Positions 1-8,278 of a stretch of 19,055 nt of DNA are shown one piece after another. The notes beneath the pieces were generated by a model. The model was not told the DNA's origin and ran no database searches. It saw only the letters and a list, made by a program, of their open reading frames with translations. The stretch's first letter is position 1. Each line of letters starts with the position of its first letter. The position numbers were made by a program, and so were the translations under genes. Source of the DNA: JBPOJN01 sp052033505 (GTDB taxonomy: Bacteria > UBA10199 > JACPAL01 > GCA-016699445); assembly GCA_052033505.1 (NCBI GenBank), contig JBPOJN010000088.1, positions 1 to 19,055 of the forward strand, read 5' to 3'.

Positions 1-1304
1 ATATCGAGAAGTGAGCTCTTAACCCGCGATGCGACACCGGCGGATTTCGTCTTCGCCGCAACTTCTTCACTCAACCCACTTGAAGCCGCATCACCGTCAG
101 TGGATCTGTCCTTCGCTCCCGTTTCGCCGCCCAGCCCCACGCTGACCTGGCCCAACGAAAGACCGTCGTTTTGGAAAGAATGGCGGAGCTGGCTTAAACC
201 CCGCTCCAACGCGTCCTTCACGAACGAATGCTGCGCGGTGAACTGGACTTGGATTTCGTCTTTTTGGAAACGCAGTTTCACATCGACCTGTCCCCATTCG
301 GCGGGGTCCAGGCGGATGCTGATTTCGTTTTTCTTTTCGTGCAGCGCGGGGCCTAAGGCTTCGCGCACTTGGGTCGCGACGGAACGGATTTCGCTGAAGG
401 AATCGGCGGCCCGGGCGACGTCGCGAACCGAAGAAATGTTGTTTTGAACCGAAGCGGTTTTCACGAACGTATCAAAAGGAGTGACGGGAGCAGCCACTTT
501 CGGTGCCGCCTTAGATTCCACCCCGGTCTCTTTCACGGGCAGGCCGGAGACGCGTTCTAACGTCAACGTTTCCGAAGAGTGCTTGGGGGCTTGAAGGATT
601 TTCGAAAAATCCTTCGGTGCCTTTATGTCTTGAGTCTCCGGGACGTCGGAAGCTTCAGAGGCCGCCTGGGGGATTCCGGCGATTTTTTCAGACTGACGGT
701 TTTTTCCCGCCGCGTTTTCCAGCGCAAGATCCTGATTTTGTCCGGCCACTTCAGGACGCGATGCGGCCTCTGCGCTTGTATTCGGAGACGGTTGCAATCC
801 CTGTGTCTTCAAGAGATCGGAAATTTTGCTTCCCGTTTCGACGGAAACTTCCGGAACGGAATCCATCTCACTTTTTTCTTCAGAAACTCCTGCGGAATCC
901 GTCTGAGGAATCATGACCTCTTCCGTTGCCACCGCCGAAACCAAGCTCTGGGCCACCACGAAATCGGTTGCCTCAGCTTCCGGAGGAGTTTCCTTGGTCT
1001 CTTCACTTTCTTCATCCTCCGTTTTTTTGGACGGCTTCGCGGAGATAGTTTTTTCTTCTCCCGTTTTTTCGGCAGATTTGGATTCCTTCTTGGACGCCTT
1101 TGCAGGCTCTTTGGGCTCTTTTGGAGTCTCTTTCGGTTTTTCCTTCACCGACGGCCGGTCGGCGCGTGTGAGGGAATTCTCAAAAGATTCATCCTGCACT
1201 TCACTGCCATCCACCTTCGCCTCCCGATCCAATCGGGGAGATCGGGATGCGGAGGCCTTTATGGCGGAAGCTGTGTCGGGAAGTCCGATAGTCGCAACGC
1301 TCAT
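1..1304 (-). CDS. fliK: Flagellar hook-length control protein FliK, C-terminus cut by window edge
   Basis: This is an open frame of 434 codons without a stop that runs off the left edge, so it is 3'-truncated; I read it codon by codon. The ATG overlaps the stop of the preceding motE-like gene (ATGA). FliK is the secreted ruler that sets hook length and switches export specificity from hook to filament proteins. Residues about 1-300 are a low-complexity, Lys/Glu/Ser/Pro-rich region, as expected for the disordered ruler part. Residues about 310-391 form the conserved Flg_hook domain, with EISIRLDPAEWGQVDVKLRF near residue 327 and GLSLGQVSVGLGG at its end. About 40 Ser/Ala/Lys-rich residues follow before the edge, so little is likely missing. 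The sequence of the N-terminal half is poorly conserved in this family, so the call rests on the C-terminal domain and on position after fliJ. Confidence 0.93.
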   Translation of the reverse strand, partial: MSVATIGLPDTASAIKASASRSPRLDREAKVDGSEVQDESFENSLTRADRPSVKEKPKETPKEPKEPAKASKKESKSAEKTGEEKTISAKPSKKTEDEESEETKETPPEAEATDFVVAQSLVSAVATEEVMIPQTDSAGVSEEKSEMDSVPEVSVETGSKISDLLKTQGLQPSPNTSAEAASRPEVAGQNQDLALENAAGKNRQSEKIAGIPQAASEASDVPETQDIKAPKDFSKILQAPKHSSETLTLERVSGLPVKETGVESKAAPKVAAPVTPFDTFVKTASVQNNISSVRDVARAADSFSEIRSVATQVREALGPALHEKKNEISIRLDPAEWGQVDVKLRFQKDEIQVQFTAQHSFVKDALERGLSQLRHSFQNDGLSLGQVSVGLGGETGAKDRSTDGDAASSGLSEEVAAKTKSAGVASRVKSSLLD

Positions 1305-1972
1305 GGATTCACTCCTTTAGAGGCTACTTGGGGTTGAGGTTGAGGAAGTTGAATGAGAAGGCGGCTGACCTGGGCCGCCATGGACGCATCCATCGCCGCG
1401 ATGATCTTGCTCGCCTTTTTGGGATTCATCATTTTGACGATAGTGACGGTCAGAGGCATGGGGAGTCTTTTCAGGAGAGCCGAGACTTCGTCAGCCTTCA
1501 TGGATTCGTATAGTGTAATGAGCAGACGTAAATTTTCGTTATCTTCTGTTTTCTTCGAGACCGTCTGCGACAAGTTTTTTTGAATTTGCCCCAACTCTGC
1601 CTGGCGGGCGGCCAATTCCTCTGTGAGCAGTTTCAACGTCTCTTCTTCGGTTTTTTTCTGTTGGGCCTTTTCCATTTCGCGTGTGAGGCGAATGTAACGT
1701 TCGTTTTCCTGAGCGACTTCGTCCTGAGCGGGTTTTTGATCCAAGAAAACGGGCTGATCAGTCGCAGCGGTTTTTGTGGCCGGGGCCGGAGCTGTCACCG
1801 GCACAGCCGGGGCCGTCGTTTCCTTCGTGGCTTTGGTTTCAGGGGCCTCGGGAACCAACTGGGTTTCTAGGCTTTGAGTGCCTTGGGCCGCTGGGGCGTC
1901 CTCGGCGAAGACAGCCGCGGGAGCTCCTAAAGCCAGGATTAAAGTGAAAACGATTTTGTAGCGATTTTTCAT
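1301..1972 (-). CDS. MotE/FlbB-family periplasmic flagellar protein
   Basis: This 223-residue protein has a signal peptide (positive start MKNRYK, hydrophobic core, likely cleavage after VFA at residue 23), so it should act in the periplasm. A Pro/Ala/Thr-rich stretch follows, then a predicted coiled coil at about 85-140. The C-terminal domain at about 155-212 (MKADEVSALLKRLP and MNPKKASKIIAAMD) has the MgtE-N-like pattern of the MotE family. Known relatives are Rhizobium MotE, a periplasmic chaperone for MotC, and spirochaete FlbB, a collar protein that helps place stators. FlbB occupies the same position between the fliJ and fliK homologues in Borrelia. The start overlaps the fliJ stop by four bases and the stop overlaps fliK. 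A role in stator or collar assembly is inferred from family and position. Confidence 0.8.
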   Translation of the reverse strand: MKNRYKIVFTLILALGAPAAVFAEDAPAAQGTQSLETQLVPEAPETKATKETTAPAVPVTAPAPATKTAATDQPVFLDQKPAQDEVAQENERYIRLTREMEKAQQKKTEEETLKLLTEELAARQAELGQIQKNLSQTVSKKTEDNENLRLLITLYESMKADEVSALLKRLPMPLTVTIVKMMNPKKASKIIAAMDASMAAQVSRLLIQLPQPQPQVASKGVNP

Positions 1973-2436
1973 GTCCGTTCCTCCCGAACCTCGCCGTCTT
2001 TCGGCACGTAACGCAGGGAGTTGATCTCATCGATGCTCTTGCGTTCGTGCAGGCGCAGTTCTTCCTCGAACTTGCGGCGGCGGGAGTCCCGCAAGTGTTC
2101 GACCTGTTTCAAAGCACGGTAGACTTTCCGCGCGGCTTCGGTCGCGACGCGCAGATCTTCTCGGACCTTGCGCAGCACACTTTCTTCATGGGCCTTGTTG
2201 CGGTCCAACACCGCGAGGTAATTTTCGATCAAGAAGAGATCCGTCTGCGAGTCTTCCTTCATGGAGCGCTCGTTATAGGCCGCGACCCATTCCCCGCGCA
2301 GGGTTTCGAGTTCGTGAAGGCTTTTTAAAATCTGGTTTTCACGAATCTGGAACCCTTGGACGAGAAGCACCGCCTGGCGTTCTTCTTCCTTGCGCCAGCG
2401 ATAGAGGCCCTCGAGAGGGAAATGAAATTTCTTCAT
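1969..2436 (-). CDS. fliJ: Flagellar export protein FliJ
   Basis: FliJ is the small coiled-coil stalk of the flagellar type III export ATPase. It sits in the FliI hexamer and couples it to the FlhA gate in the cytoplasm. The 155-residue protein starts with MKKFHFPLEGLYRWRKEEE, close to the usual FliJ opening (F-x-L-x-x-L-x-x-x-R-x-x-x-E). It is almost entirely charged alpha-helix with heptad-like spacing to about residue 140, as in the family, whose usual length is about 145-150. It overlaps fliI upstream and the motE-like gene downstream by four bases each, which indicates translational coupling. The sequence itself is weakly conserved in this family, so position between fliI and fliK is important support. 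Confidence 0.9.
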   Translation of the reverse strand: MKKFHFPLEGLYRWRKEEERQAVLLVQGFQIRENQILKSLHELETLRGEWVAAYNERSMKEDSQTDLFLIENYLAVLDRNKAHEESVLRKVREDLRVATEAARKVYRALKQVEHLRDSRRRKFEEELRLHERKSIDEINSLRYVPKDGEVREERT

Positions 2437-3764
2437 ACCCAGAGCTCCTTCGCCATACGGAAGAGCCAGGATGAGACTTCCTCGGGACTGGTTTTTTCGT
2501 CGACGCCCTGTCTTAAGAAATGTTGGATCGCCTTGATGGACGAAATTGCGCGGTCAAGCTCGCTGTTTTTTCCCGACACGTAGACACCCATCTTCACGTA
2601 GTCTTCCATCTCTTCGTAGAGCGAAATTGCCCGGCGCACGATGGTCATCGCCTTGTATTGTTCCTCCGGAGTCACGTTTTTCATGACGCGCGAGATGCTT
2701 TGCAGAATGTCGATCGGCGGATAGTGGCCCATCGTCGAAAGTTTGCGCGAAAGCACGATGTGGCCGTCGACGATGGAGCGCACGGTGTCGGCGATGGGAT
2801 CCTGGAGATCGTCGCCTTCTGTCAAAATCGTATAGAGTCCGGTAATGCTGCCCTTGCCTTCGGTCGTGCCGGCCCGCTCCAAGATCTTCGGCAACGTACT
2901 GAACAAAGACGGCGTGTACCCTTTGACCGTCGGAGGCTCGCCCAGCGACAGTCCCACTTCCCGCGACGCCATCGCGAAACGGGTCAGAGAATCCATCATG
3001 AGAAGTATACTCAAGCCTTGGTCGCGGAAATATTCAGCGATCGAGGTCGCGACGAAGGCCGCGCGCATACGCACGAGAGGAGGCGCGTCGGAAGTGGCGA
3101 CGACGACGACGGAGCGTTTCAAACCTTCTGCGCCTAAATCGTTTTCTAAAAATTCGCGGACTTCGCGGCCGCGTTCACCAATCAAGCCGATCACGTTGAC
3201 GTCGGCCTTGGCGTTGCGCGCGATCATGCCCATGAGCGTACTTTTCCCGACGCCGGAACCGGCCATGATGGCCATGCGTTGTCCGTGCGCGCAGGTCAGG
3301 AACGCATCCATCGCGCGGATGCCTAAACTAATCGGTCTAGAAATTTTCTGGCGCGTGACGGGACTCAAGCTTGGGCTGTAAAGAGGATATTCTTCTTCGG
3401 GCATGATCGGCGGGCCCGCGTCGATCACCTGGCCGCAGCCGTCGATAACGCGCCCCAGAAGCGCCGAAGACACGCTGACAGACGTTTTTTCGCGTAAAAG
3501 CTCAATGACGTCGCCGCTCTTGATGCCCACCGTACTTCCGATCGGCATAAGCACGACACTGTCACCCTTAAGTCCCACGACTTCCGCGGGCACCGGCGCT
3601 CCGCCGTTTTGCAAACGGATCTGACACGACGCTCCGATCGGTGCATTCGGCAGGTGACCTTCCACGATGAGACCGACGACGCGCTGGACCTTGCCGGAAT
3701 AGAAAAATCGCGGCAACCGGTCGACGGCGTCTTTTAAAAATTCCCTGGAGGAGAGAAAACTCAT
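2433..3764 (-). CDS. fliI: Flagellum-specific export ATPase FliI
   Basis: FliI is the hexameric ATPase of the flagellar type III secretion system, related to F1 beta subunits. It promotes unfolding and entry of export substrates together with FliH and FliJ. At 443 residues it has family length. The Walker A motif is AGSGVGKS at residues 168-175, the conserved IGERGREV follows at about 195-202, and the Walker B strand is LSILLMMDS ending at D258. The downstream segment GLSLGEPPTVKGYTPSLFS is typical of FliI/YscN enzymes. The N-terminal beta-barrel domain (about 20-95) and the helical C-terminal domain are both present. It overlaps fliH and fliJ by four bases each. No key residue is missing. 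Confidence 0.98.
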   Translation of the reverse strand: MSFLSSREFLKDAVDRLPRFFYSGKVQRVVGLIVEGHLPNAPIGASCQIRLQNGGAPVPAEVVGLKGDSVVLMPIGSTVGIKSGDVIELLREKTSVSVSSALLGRVIDGCGQVIDAGPPIMPEEEYPLYSPSLSPVTRQKISRPISLGIRAMDAFLTCAHGQRMAIMAGSGVGKSTLMGMIARNAKADVNVIGLIGERGREVREFLENDLGAEGLKRSVVVVATSDAPPLVRMRAAFVATSIAEYFRDQGLSILLMMDSLTRFAMASREVGLSLGEPPTVKGYTPSLFSTLPKILERAGTTEGKGSITGLYTILTEGDDLQDPIADTVRSIVDGHIVLSRKLSTMGHYPPIDILQSISRVMKNVTPEEQYKAMTIVRRAISLYEEMEDYVKMGVYVSGKNSELDRAISSIKAIQHFLRQGVDEKTSPEEVSSWLFRMAKELWV

Positions 3765-4408
3765 TCCCCGCCCTCCATGAATTTATTCCACAGGGATTCG
3801 AGTCTTTTGAAATAACTCCCGTCGACGATTGAAGCCGGGGTTTCCACGCGGCAGCTTCCGCGCGGCAGCATTTGATCGACGACGATGGTCAGATTCGGCA
3901 ACGCCTCGATCTTCGAGAAAACTTCGGGTTTTTCGGCTTTAAGAAAATCAACATCTTCTCGGTTTAAGAAAAGTTTTCTGTCTTTTTCTCCCGACGTTTC
4001 GGCAACCAAGGCTTCCACGGTGTTGACGACGACGGCGGGATTGACGTGGATCTCCTGCTGGATGATTTTTTCAGCTAAGAAAAGCGCGGTCTCGGCCACT
4101 TCGCGGGGAAGGTTTTCCAAACGCGTTTTTTCGGAGGACTTCAGCTCGTTCCAGCCTTCGGAAAGGGCGTGTATGGCATTTTCGGCGGCGTTTAATTTTT
4201 CGGTCACCGCTGCTTTCTGTTTTTCGAATTCATCCAGTACCGGATGCGAGGATTTGGAATCAATCGCGTTCTTCAACTCGTGTACGTCTCTTTTCAGGGC
4301 GAAGCCCTTGAGATCGATTTTTTTATAGGTCGTGGGCGGCAGCGTCGGCGGAGGCGCCGTCTTGCCTTGTCCTAAATTCTGCGTTTGAAAGGAGCCTTTC
4401 ATGCTCAT
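3761..4408 (-). CDS. fliH: Flagellar assembly protein FliH
   Basis: FliH is the peripheral-stalk-like regulator of FliI. It anchors the ATPase to the C ring and holds it inactive until it docks. The protein has 215 residues: a Pro/Gln-rich N-terminal tail (about 1-28), a helical segment rich in Ala, Glu and Lys (about 55-100), and the FliH/YscL C-terminal domain (about 105-210). That domain includes VAETALFLAEKIIQQEI and the conserved late motif LTIVVDQMLPRGSCRVET, followed by DGSYFKRLESLW. It overlaps fliG and fliI by four bases each. The GxxxG helix repeats seen in some FliH proteins are not obvious here. Confidence 0.93.
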   Translation of the reverse strand: MSMKGSFQTQNLGQGKTAPPPTLPPTTYKKIDLKGFALKRDVHELKNAIDSKSSHPVLDEFEKQKAAVTEKLNAAENAIHALSEGWNELKSSEKTRLENLPREVAETALFLAEKIIQQEIHVNPAVVVNTVEALVAETSGEKDRKLFLNREDVDFLKAEKPEVFSKIEALPNLTIVVDQMLPRGSCRVETPASIVDGSYFKRLESLWNKFMEGGE

Positions 4409-5505
4409 CCCTCGTCCCCTTCGTCTTGGACTTCGACCAATTTTAATTTTTCCTCTTTAATCAACCGCGACACCTGCTGCAGAAGATTGGTCTGAGCAGC
4501 CTCCATGTCCTCGATCTTGATCGGGGCCATGACCTCCATATCTTCTTTCAGGATGGAAACGGCGCGCTCGGACATGTTTTTGAAGAAGCGCTCCTTGACG
4601 GTTTCGGGGGCGTTTTTCAGACAAATTTTAAGATCTTCGTTTTTGACGTTCTTAAGCAGCTCGCGGATGCCCGGATCGTCGGCGCGTTCCAAGTCCTCGA
4701 CCGTGAGCATGAGTTTGGACAGGCGTAAGGCCAGATCCTTGTCGACCTTTTCGATGTCTTCGATGAATTTTGCGGCCTTGTCGCGCGGGATACTCTTCAA
4801 AAGTTTGACCGTGCTTGCGATGCCTTCGATGGTCTTTTCTTGTAATACTTTTTCTTCCGTCGCCGCCTCTTCTTCAGGCGCGGTGCCGCGCTCCATCAAA
4901 CGGTCGGAGATGAAGTTCCCCAGGTCCTCGAAAATCTTCCCGCCGATTTTATTCAAGCAGGCCATGCGGAAAATGACGTCGGTCTGGAGGTCGGGGCTCA
5001 GTTTTTCCAAAACAGCCTTGGCAGTTTTTTTCTTCGCGTAGGAGAGCGAGATCGCGATCGCTTGAGGGTGTTCGTCTTTTAACAGATCGAACAGAATCTC
5101 GGGAGGGCATTCACCCATCAACGCGGCCAAGTCTTTTTGGCCCGACGGAATGACCATGGCGGCCTGGCCCAAGCGCGAAAGGATGCCTTGGCCGCGGTTT
5201 TTTGGCATCGTTTTCACGATTAGGTTTTCTGCGGCCTTGCGGCCGTCGATGGAGATGCCTTCTTCGGCGCCTTTTTTGTCTTTGCCTGCGCTCTTCTTGG
5301 TCAGCTGCTGAGCGAATTCTTCGATGACACCCTGGATTTGACTCGCCTGCAGGTTCTGTAGCTTCAGCAAGGCGCTTCCTGCACGGCGGATTTCTTCGTC
5401 GTTTAAGTTGCTGAACAGTTGGCCGTTGGTCTTCTCATCCATGCAGAGCAGGATGACCGCGGCTTTTTCCTGTTTCGTCAGAGCTTTCACGGCTGCTTCC
5501 GCCAT
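4405..5505 (-). CDS. fliG: Flagellar motor switch protein FliG
   Basis: FliG is the rotor protein of the C ring that contacts MotA and generates torque. At 366 residues it is somewhat longer than the 331 of E. coli. Part of the excess is a Lys/Gly/Glu-rich loop in the N-terminal domain (about 70-85), and another part is an acidic linker at about 208-220. The EHPQ motif of the middle domain is at 145-148. The torque helix is conserved: K297, R314, E321 and D322 match the E. coli charged residues K264, R281, D288 and D289, with Glu in place of the first Asp. The ATG has a good ribosome binding site (AGAGGACTATTT before the ATG). A 27-base gap separates it from fliF, and it overlaps fliH downstream. 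Confidence 0.97.
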   Translation of the reverse strand: MAEAAVKALTKQEKAAVILLCMDEKTNGQLFSNLNDEEIRRAGSALLKLQNLQASQIQGVIEEFAQQLTKKSAGKDKKGAEEGISIDGRKAAENLIVKTMPKNRGQGILSRLGQAAMVIPSGQKDLAALMGECPPEILFDLLKDEHPQAIAISLSYAKKKTAKAVLEKLSPDLQTDVIFRMACLNKIGGKIFEDLGNFISDRLMERGTAPEEEAATEEKVLQEKTIEGIASTVKLLKSIPRDKAAKFIEDIEKVDKDLALRLSKLMLTVEDLERADDPGIRELLKNVKNEDLKICLKNAPETVKERFFKNMSERAVSILKEDMEVMAPIKIEDMEAAQTNLLQQVSRLIKEEKLKLVEVQDEGDEG

Positions 5506-5532
5506 AAATAGTCCTCTCCCTATCCTTAACTT

Positions 5533-7095
5533 TTACTTCAACCACTCGCGGATCGCATTTGCCGCGACCGCCGGGTTTGATTGCACCAAGAGCTTCATTT
5601 CCGATCCACCGCCCGCTCCGACTAATTGCGGTGAGCCCGGGATCAGACCGTTCTCGCCGCCACCACCGGGAGCTCCACGCGCCGCCTGCCACTGACGCAT
5701 CAGCGGGCGCAGCACGAAGAGCAGGATCAAGACGAAGCTGATGACGATGACGAGGTTCGAGGCGAGCGTGCCCAGAAGACCGTAGAGGGATTTTTTCTTG
5801 TACCAGGCGTCCGCCCCCTCCAAGAATTCTTCGGGCGTTTGGAACGCTAGGTTCTCGATCTTGATCTGGTCGCCGCGGTCGGTCGAAAACCCGATGGCAG
5901 ATTTGACGAGATCTTCGAATTTTTTCAGCTCTTCTGGAGTGCGCGCGGCGTAAGCTTTTTTGCCATCCTTGGCCGTCGTATAAGCGCCGTCGACCAAGAC
6001 CGCGACCGAGAGGCTCTTTAAAGCCCCGATCGGAGACACCAAGTGACGAATGGTCTTGCTGACTTGATAGGAAATCTGCTCGGAACCTTCGTCGGACGTG
6101 CTGCCCTCACCGCCGCCCGCCCCGCCGCCTGCCCCGCCCGCTTGGTTCGCTGCCGCACCCGCGGCGCCGCCGGCACCGGAGGCGCTGGCGCTCTTCTTCG
6201 CGTTCGTGCGCGATTCACTGACGACAGCGGTCTTCGTGGGATCGATGACTTCGTCGGTGCTTTCCATCTTCGTGAAATCAATGTTCGCCGTGACGTGGAC
6301 GATGGCTTTGCCCAAGCCCACGACAGGGGTTAGGAGGTCCGAAATTCTTTTTTCCAACGAACGCTCCATCTGGAGTTTTTGTTCGAAAATCTGAGAACTC
6401 GCGGTGAACGCCGGATCGCCGCGCCCTTCGGAAAGCAGGTTTCCAGCCGTATCCATGACAGAGACGTCGGAGGCTTCCAGGCCTTCAACCGCGCTCGCGA
6501 CGATGTGCGTGATGGCGTTGACTTTGGACTGATTCAAGCCGCCCGAGCCGCCCAATTTCAGAATTACGGACGCGCTGGCGGCCTGTTGGCTGTCGTTGAA
6601 AAGCGATTTTTCGGGAAGCACCAAATGAACGCGTGCGCTTTCCACTTCACGGATGCCGCCCACCGTGCGCGCCAATTCACCTTCGAGCGCGCGCTGGTAA
6701 TTGATCCTCTGCTCGAACTCGGACATCCCAAAACCGCTCTTATCGAAAAGCTCGAAGCCCACGCCGCCGAAACGCGGCAGGCCTTCCGCGGCCAATTTCA
6801 AACGAATATCCAAGACGCTCGTAGCCGGCACTGAGATCACTCGTTTTTCCTGATCGACTTGATAGCGCACGCCCTGCTTGTCCAAGAGCGTGAGAATGGA
6901 ACCCATGTCTTGCGAATTCAGGTTCGTGTAGAGCGGCTCCATTGAGGCCATGCCGGAGGCGTGAATGACATAGAAGATCGAACCCACGGCGACCGCGAGC
7001 ACGATACCCATCGTGAGTTTTCGCACGAGCGAAAGACCGGCGATCATGTCTTTGAACTGGTTCATGAAATTATCCATAAGCGAATCTACCCTCAC
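5533..7095 (-). CDS. fliF: Flagellar MS-ring protein FliF
   Basis: FliF forms the MS ring in the inner membrane, the base on which rotor, rod and export gate assemble. This 520-residue protein has two membrane helices (about 27-46 and 445-463) around a large periplasmic region. The ring-building motifs lie at about 50-220, including VESARVHLVLPEKSLF near 151. The last residues, NPAVAANAIREWLK, match the C-terminal FliG-binding helix. A Gly/Ala-rich stretch at about 303-332 sits in the insertion of the third ring-building domain. The frame begins at a GTG that overlaps the fliE stop (GTGA). An internal ATG at 7077 is an alternative start and would remove six residues. I cannot decide between them, because a GAGGG element lies rather far upstream of the ATG. 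Confidence 0.97.
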   Translation of the reverse strand: MRVDSLMDNFMNQFKDMIAGLSLVRKLTMGIVLAVAVGSIFYVIHASGMASMEPLYTNLNSQDMGSILTLLDKQGVRYQVDQEKRVISVPATSVLDIRLKLAAEGLPRFGGVGFELFDKSGFGMSEFEQRINYQRALEGELARTVGGIREVESARVHLVLPEKSLFNDSQQAASASVILKLGGSGGLNQSKVNAITHIVASAVEGLEASDVSVMDTAGNLLSEGRGDPAFTASSQIFEQKLQMERSLEKRISDLLTPVVGLGKAIVHVTANIDFTKMESTDEVIDPTKTAVVSESRTNAKKSASASGAGGAAGAAANQAGGAGGGAGGGEGSTSDEGSEQISYQVSKTIRHLVSPIGALKSLSVAVLVDGAYTTAKDGKKAYAARTPEELKKFEDLVKSAIGFSTDRGDQIKIENLAFQTPEEFLEGADAWYKKKSLYGLLGTLASNLVIVISFVLILLFVLRPLMRQWQAARGAPGGGGENGLIPGSPQLVGAGGGSEMKLLVQSNPAVAANAIREWLK

Positions 7096-7406
7096 ACCTG
7101 CATGCGCATCACGTCGTTATAAGCGTCGAGAACCTTGTTTCGGATTTGAACCATGTAGCGGAACGATAAGTCGGCCTGATCGAGAGCAATCATAACTTCA
7201 TGGAGGTCATGTTTGCCCTGCGTCAGGAATTCCTTAGACATTTGCGAAGCGTCGTTGAGTTTTTGATTCACGGACCCGACGCCGTCCGTGATGAGTTGTT
7301 GGAAATTCGCAGACGTGCCTTTCGCGTCTTGGGACCGCGTGGCCGAGCCGATCTCGCTCGCCTGCGGCAGTGACTGCGATAAACCGTTTACGGGTGCGAT
7401 CGCCAT
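7092..7406 (-). CDS. fliE: Flagellar hook-basal body protein FliE
   Basis: FliE is the adaptor between the MS ring and the proximal rod, and one of the first export substrates. The 104-residue protein matches the family length. The C-terminal half carries the conserved signature, with HDLHEVMIALDQADLSFRYM at about residues 66-85 and VQIRNKVLDAYNDVMRMQV to the end. The N-terminus is a variable Ser/Gln/Ala-rich stretch, as usual. The ATG shares one base with the flgC stop (TAATG), so the two are translationally coupled, and its own stop overlaps the fliF GTG. The order flgB-flgC-fliE-fliF is a widespread conserved order. Confidence 0.97.
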   Translation of the reverse strand: MAIAPVNGLSQSLPQASEIGSATRSQDAKGTSANFQQLITDGVGSVNQKLNDASQMSKEFLTQGKHDLHEVMIALDQADLSFRYMVQIRNKVLDAYNDVMRMQV

Positions 7407-7843
7407 TAGACGGACCCCAGATCCAAGGTTTTAATGATCATCGACTTCGCCGCGTCGAGCACCGTGATGTTGGCCTCGTACGCCTTCGAGGCGGACATGA
7501 CGTCGATCATTTCCTCCATGGTGTTGATGTCGGGCATCGCGACGTAGCCTTGCTCGTTCGCGTCGGGATGGTTTTTGTCGTAAATCATTTTAGGCGGCGT
7601 CGCGTCCTTCACGACGCCCAAGACCTTCGCTTCCTGCACGTTCGCTCCGGACAGACCTTCCGAAAGACTGGCTTCGAAAGAAACCGGCGACGACGAAACG
7701 ACGACCGAACGTCTTTGGTACGGTCCGCCTTCGGGCGTACGGGTGGAATCCGCGTTCGCAACGTTCTGGGAGCTGATTTCGAGACGCTCCCTCTGCACCG
7801 ACAGTCCGCTGGAGCTGATGTTCAAGGCTGAAAAAAGGCTCAT
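7406..7843 (-). CDS. flgC: Flagellar basal-body rod protein FlgC
   Basis: FlgC is a proximal rod subunit. The 145-residue protein has the N-terminal rod motif SSQNVANADSTRTPEGGPYQ at about residues 23-42. The C-terminal helix of the rod/hook family is also present (DINTMEEMIDVMSASKAYEA, then NITVLDAAKSMIIKTLDL). The ATG follows a GGGAGG ribosome binding site ten bases upstream that lies at the end of flgB; only two bases separate the genes. Length and both terminal motifs are normal. Confidence 0.97.
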   Translation of the reverse strand: MSLFSALNISSSGLSVQRERLEISSQNVANADSTRTPEGGPYQRRSVVVSSSPVSFEASLSEGLSGANVQEAKVLGVVKDATPPKMIYDKNHPDANEQGYVAMPDINTMEEMIDVMSASKAYEANITVLDAAKSMIIKTLDLGSV

Positions 7844-7845
7844 GA

Positions 7846-8226
7846 TTATTTGCCTCCCGTATTGACCGCGTAGGCGGCGATCGCCATTTCGCGTGTCAGA
7901 ATTTTCACCGCCGAGAGGTATTGCAGGCTGTTTTCGGAGAGGGCGGACATCTCCTTTTCGATATTGACGTTATTGCCGTCTTCTCGCGGGGTTTCGTTGG
8001 AAACGTTGACCTTCATCTCGAGACGGGGTTCGGTTTCGCCGCCCGCAGTCTGGGCGAGCACGGTCTGGAAGGAAGGGACGCGCGCGCGGTAGTTCGGCGT
8101 TTCGGAATTCGCGATATTGGCCGCGCGGATCGTGTGGTTCGCGATGCGCTGGTCGAGATACTGCTTCACGATCTCGGCCTGCTTTTCGATAGAACTGGGC
8201 GCGCCGGCAGCATTCGCAGCACCCAT
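7846..8226 (-). CDS. flgB: Flagellar basal-body rod protein FlgB (start revised)
   Basis: FlgB is a proximal rod subunit and the first gene of the left flagellar block. The core is typical: an N-terminal helix, then IRAANIANSETPNYRARVPS, and a C-terminal rod helix ending LTREMAIAAYAVNTGGK. The frame is open up to a GTG at 8271 (141 residues), but that GTG lies inside a perfect sigma-54 promoter whose predicted transcript starts near 8252. It therefore cannot be the start if that promoter is used. An ATG at 8250 would be nearly leaderless. The ATG at 8226, chosen here (126 residues), has a leader of about 26 bases, although its ribosome binding site is weak (AGG 13 bases upstream). The gene identity is certain; the exact start is not. 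Confidence 0.9.
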   Translation of the reverse strand: MGAANAAGAPSSIEKQAEIVKQYLDQRIANHTIRAANIANSETPNYRARVPSFQTVLAQTAGGETEPRLEMKVNVSNETPREDGNNVNIEKEMSALSENSLQYLSAVKILTREMAIAAYAVNTGGK

Positions 8227-8263
8227 GGAATGTAACGGACCTAGAGCCATGCCTCCCGTTGGA

Positions 8264-8278
8264 GCAATCACCGTGCCA
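8264..8278 (-). promoter_or_regulatory. Sigma-54 (RpoN) -24/-12 promoter of the flgB operon
   Basis: Read on the minus strand the sequence is TGGCACG-GTGA-TTGC, a full match to the sigma-54 consensus TGGCACG-N4-TTGC, with the GG and GC elements correctly spaced. It lies directly upstream of flgB and points into it. The predicted transcription start is about 8252. Sigma-54 control of rod, MS-ring and hook genes by an NtrC-type activator (FlgR, FleQ or FlbD class) is well known in other bacteria. No such activator is encoded in this window. Confidence 0.8.

Noticed and set aside
579..1337. 252-codon open frame on the plus strand
   Set aside because: It lies antisense to fliK, whose frame I read without stops and which has the Flg_hook domain. 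The plus translation is Phe/Arg/Gly-rich low complexity, mirroring the Lys/Glu-rich FliK codons.
2520..3137. 205-codon open frame on the plus strand
   Set aside because: It is antisense to fliI, which is conserved through this whole stretch; the plus translation is His/Arg/Asp-rich without any recognisable pattern.
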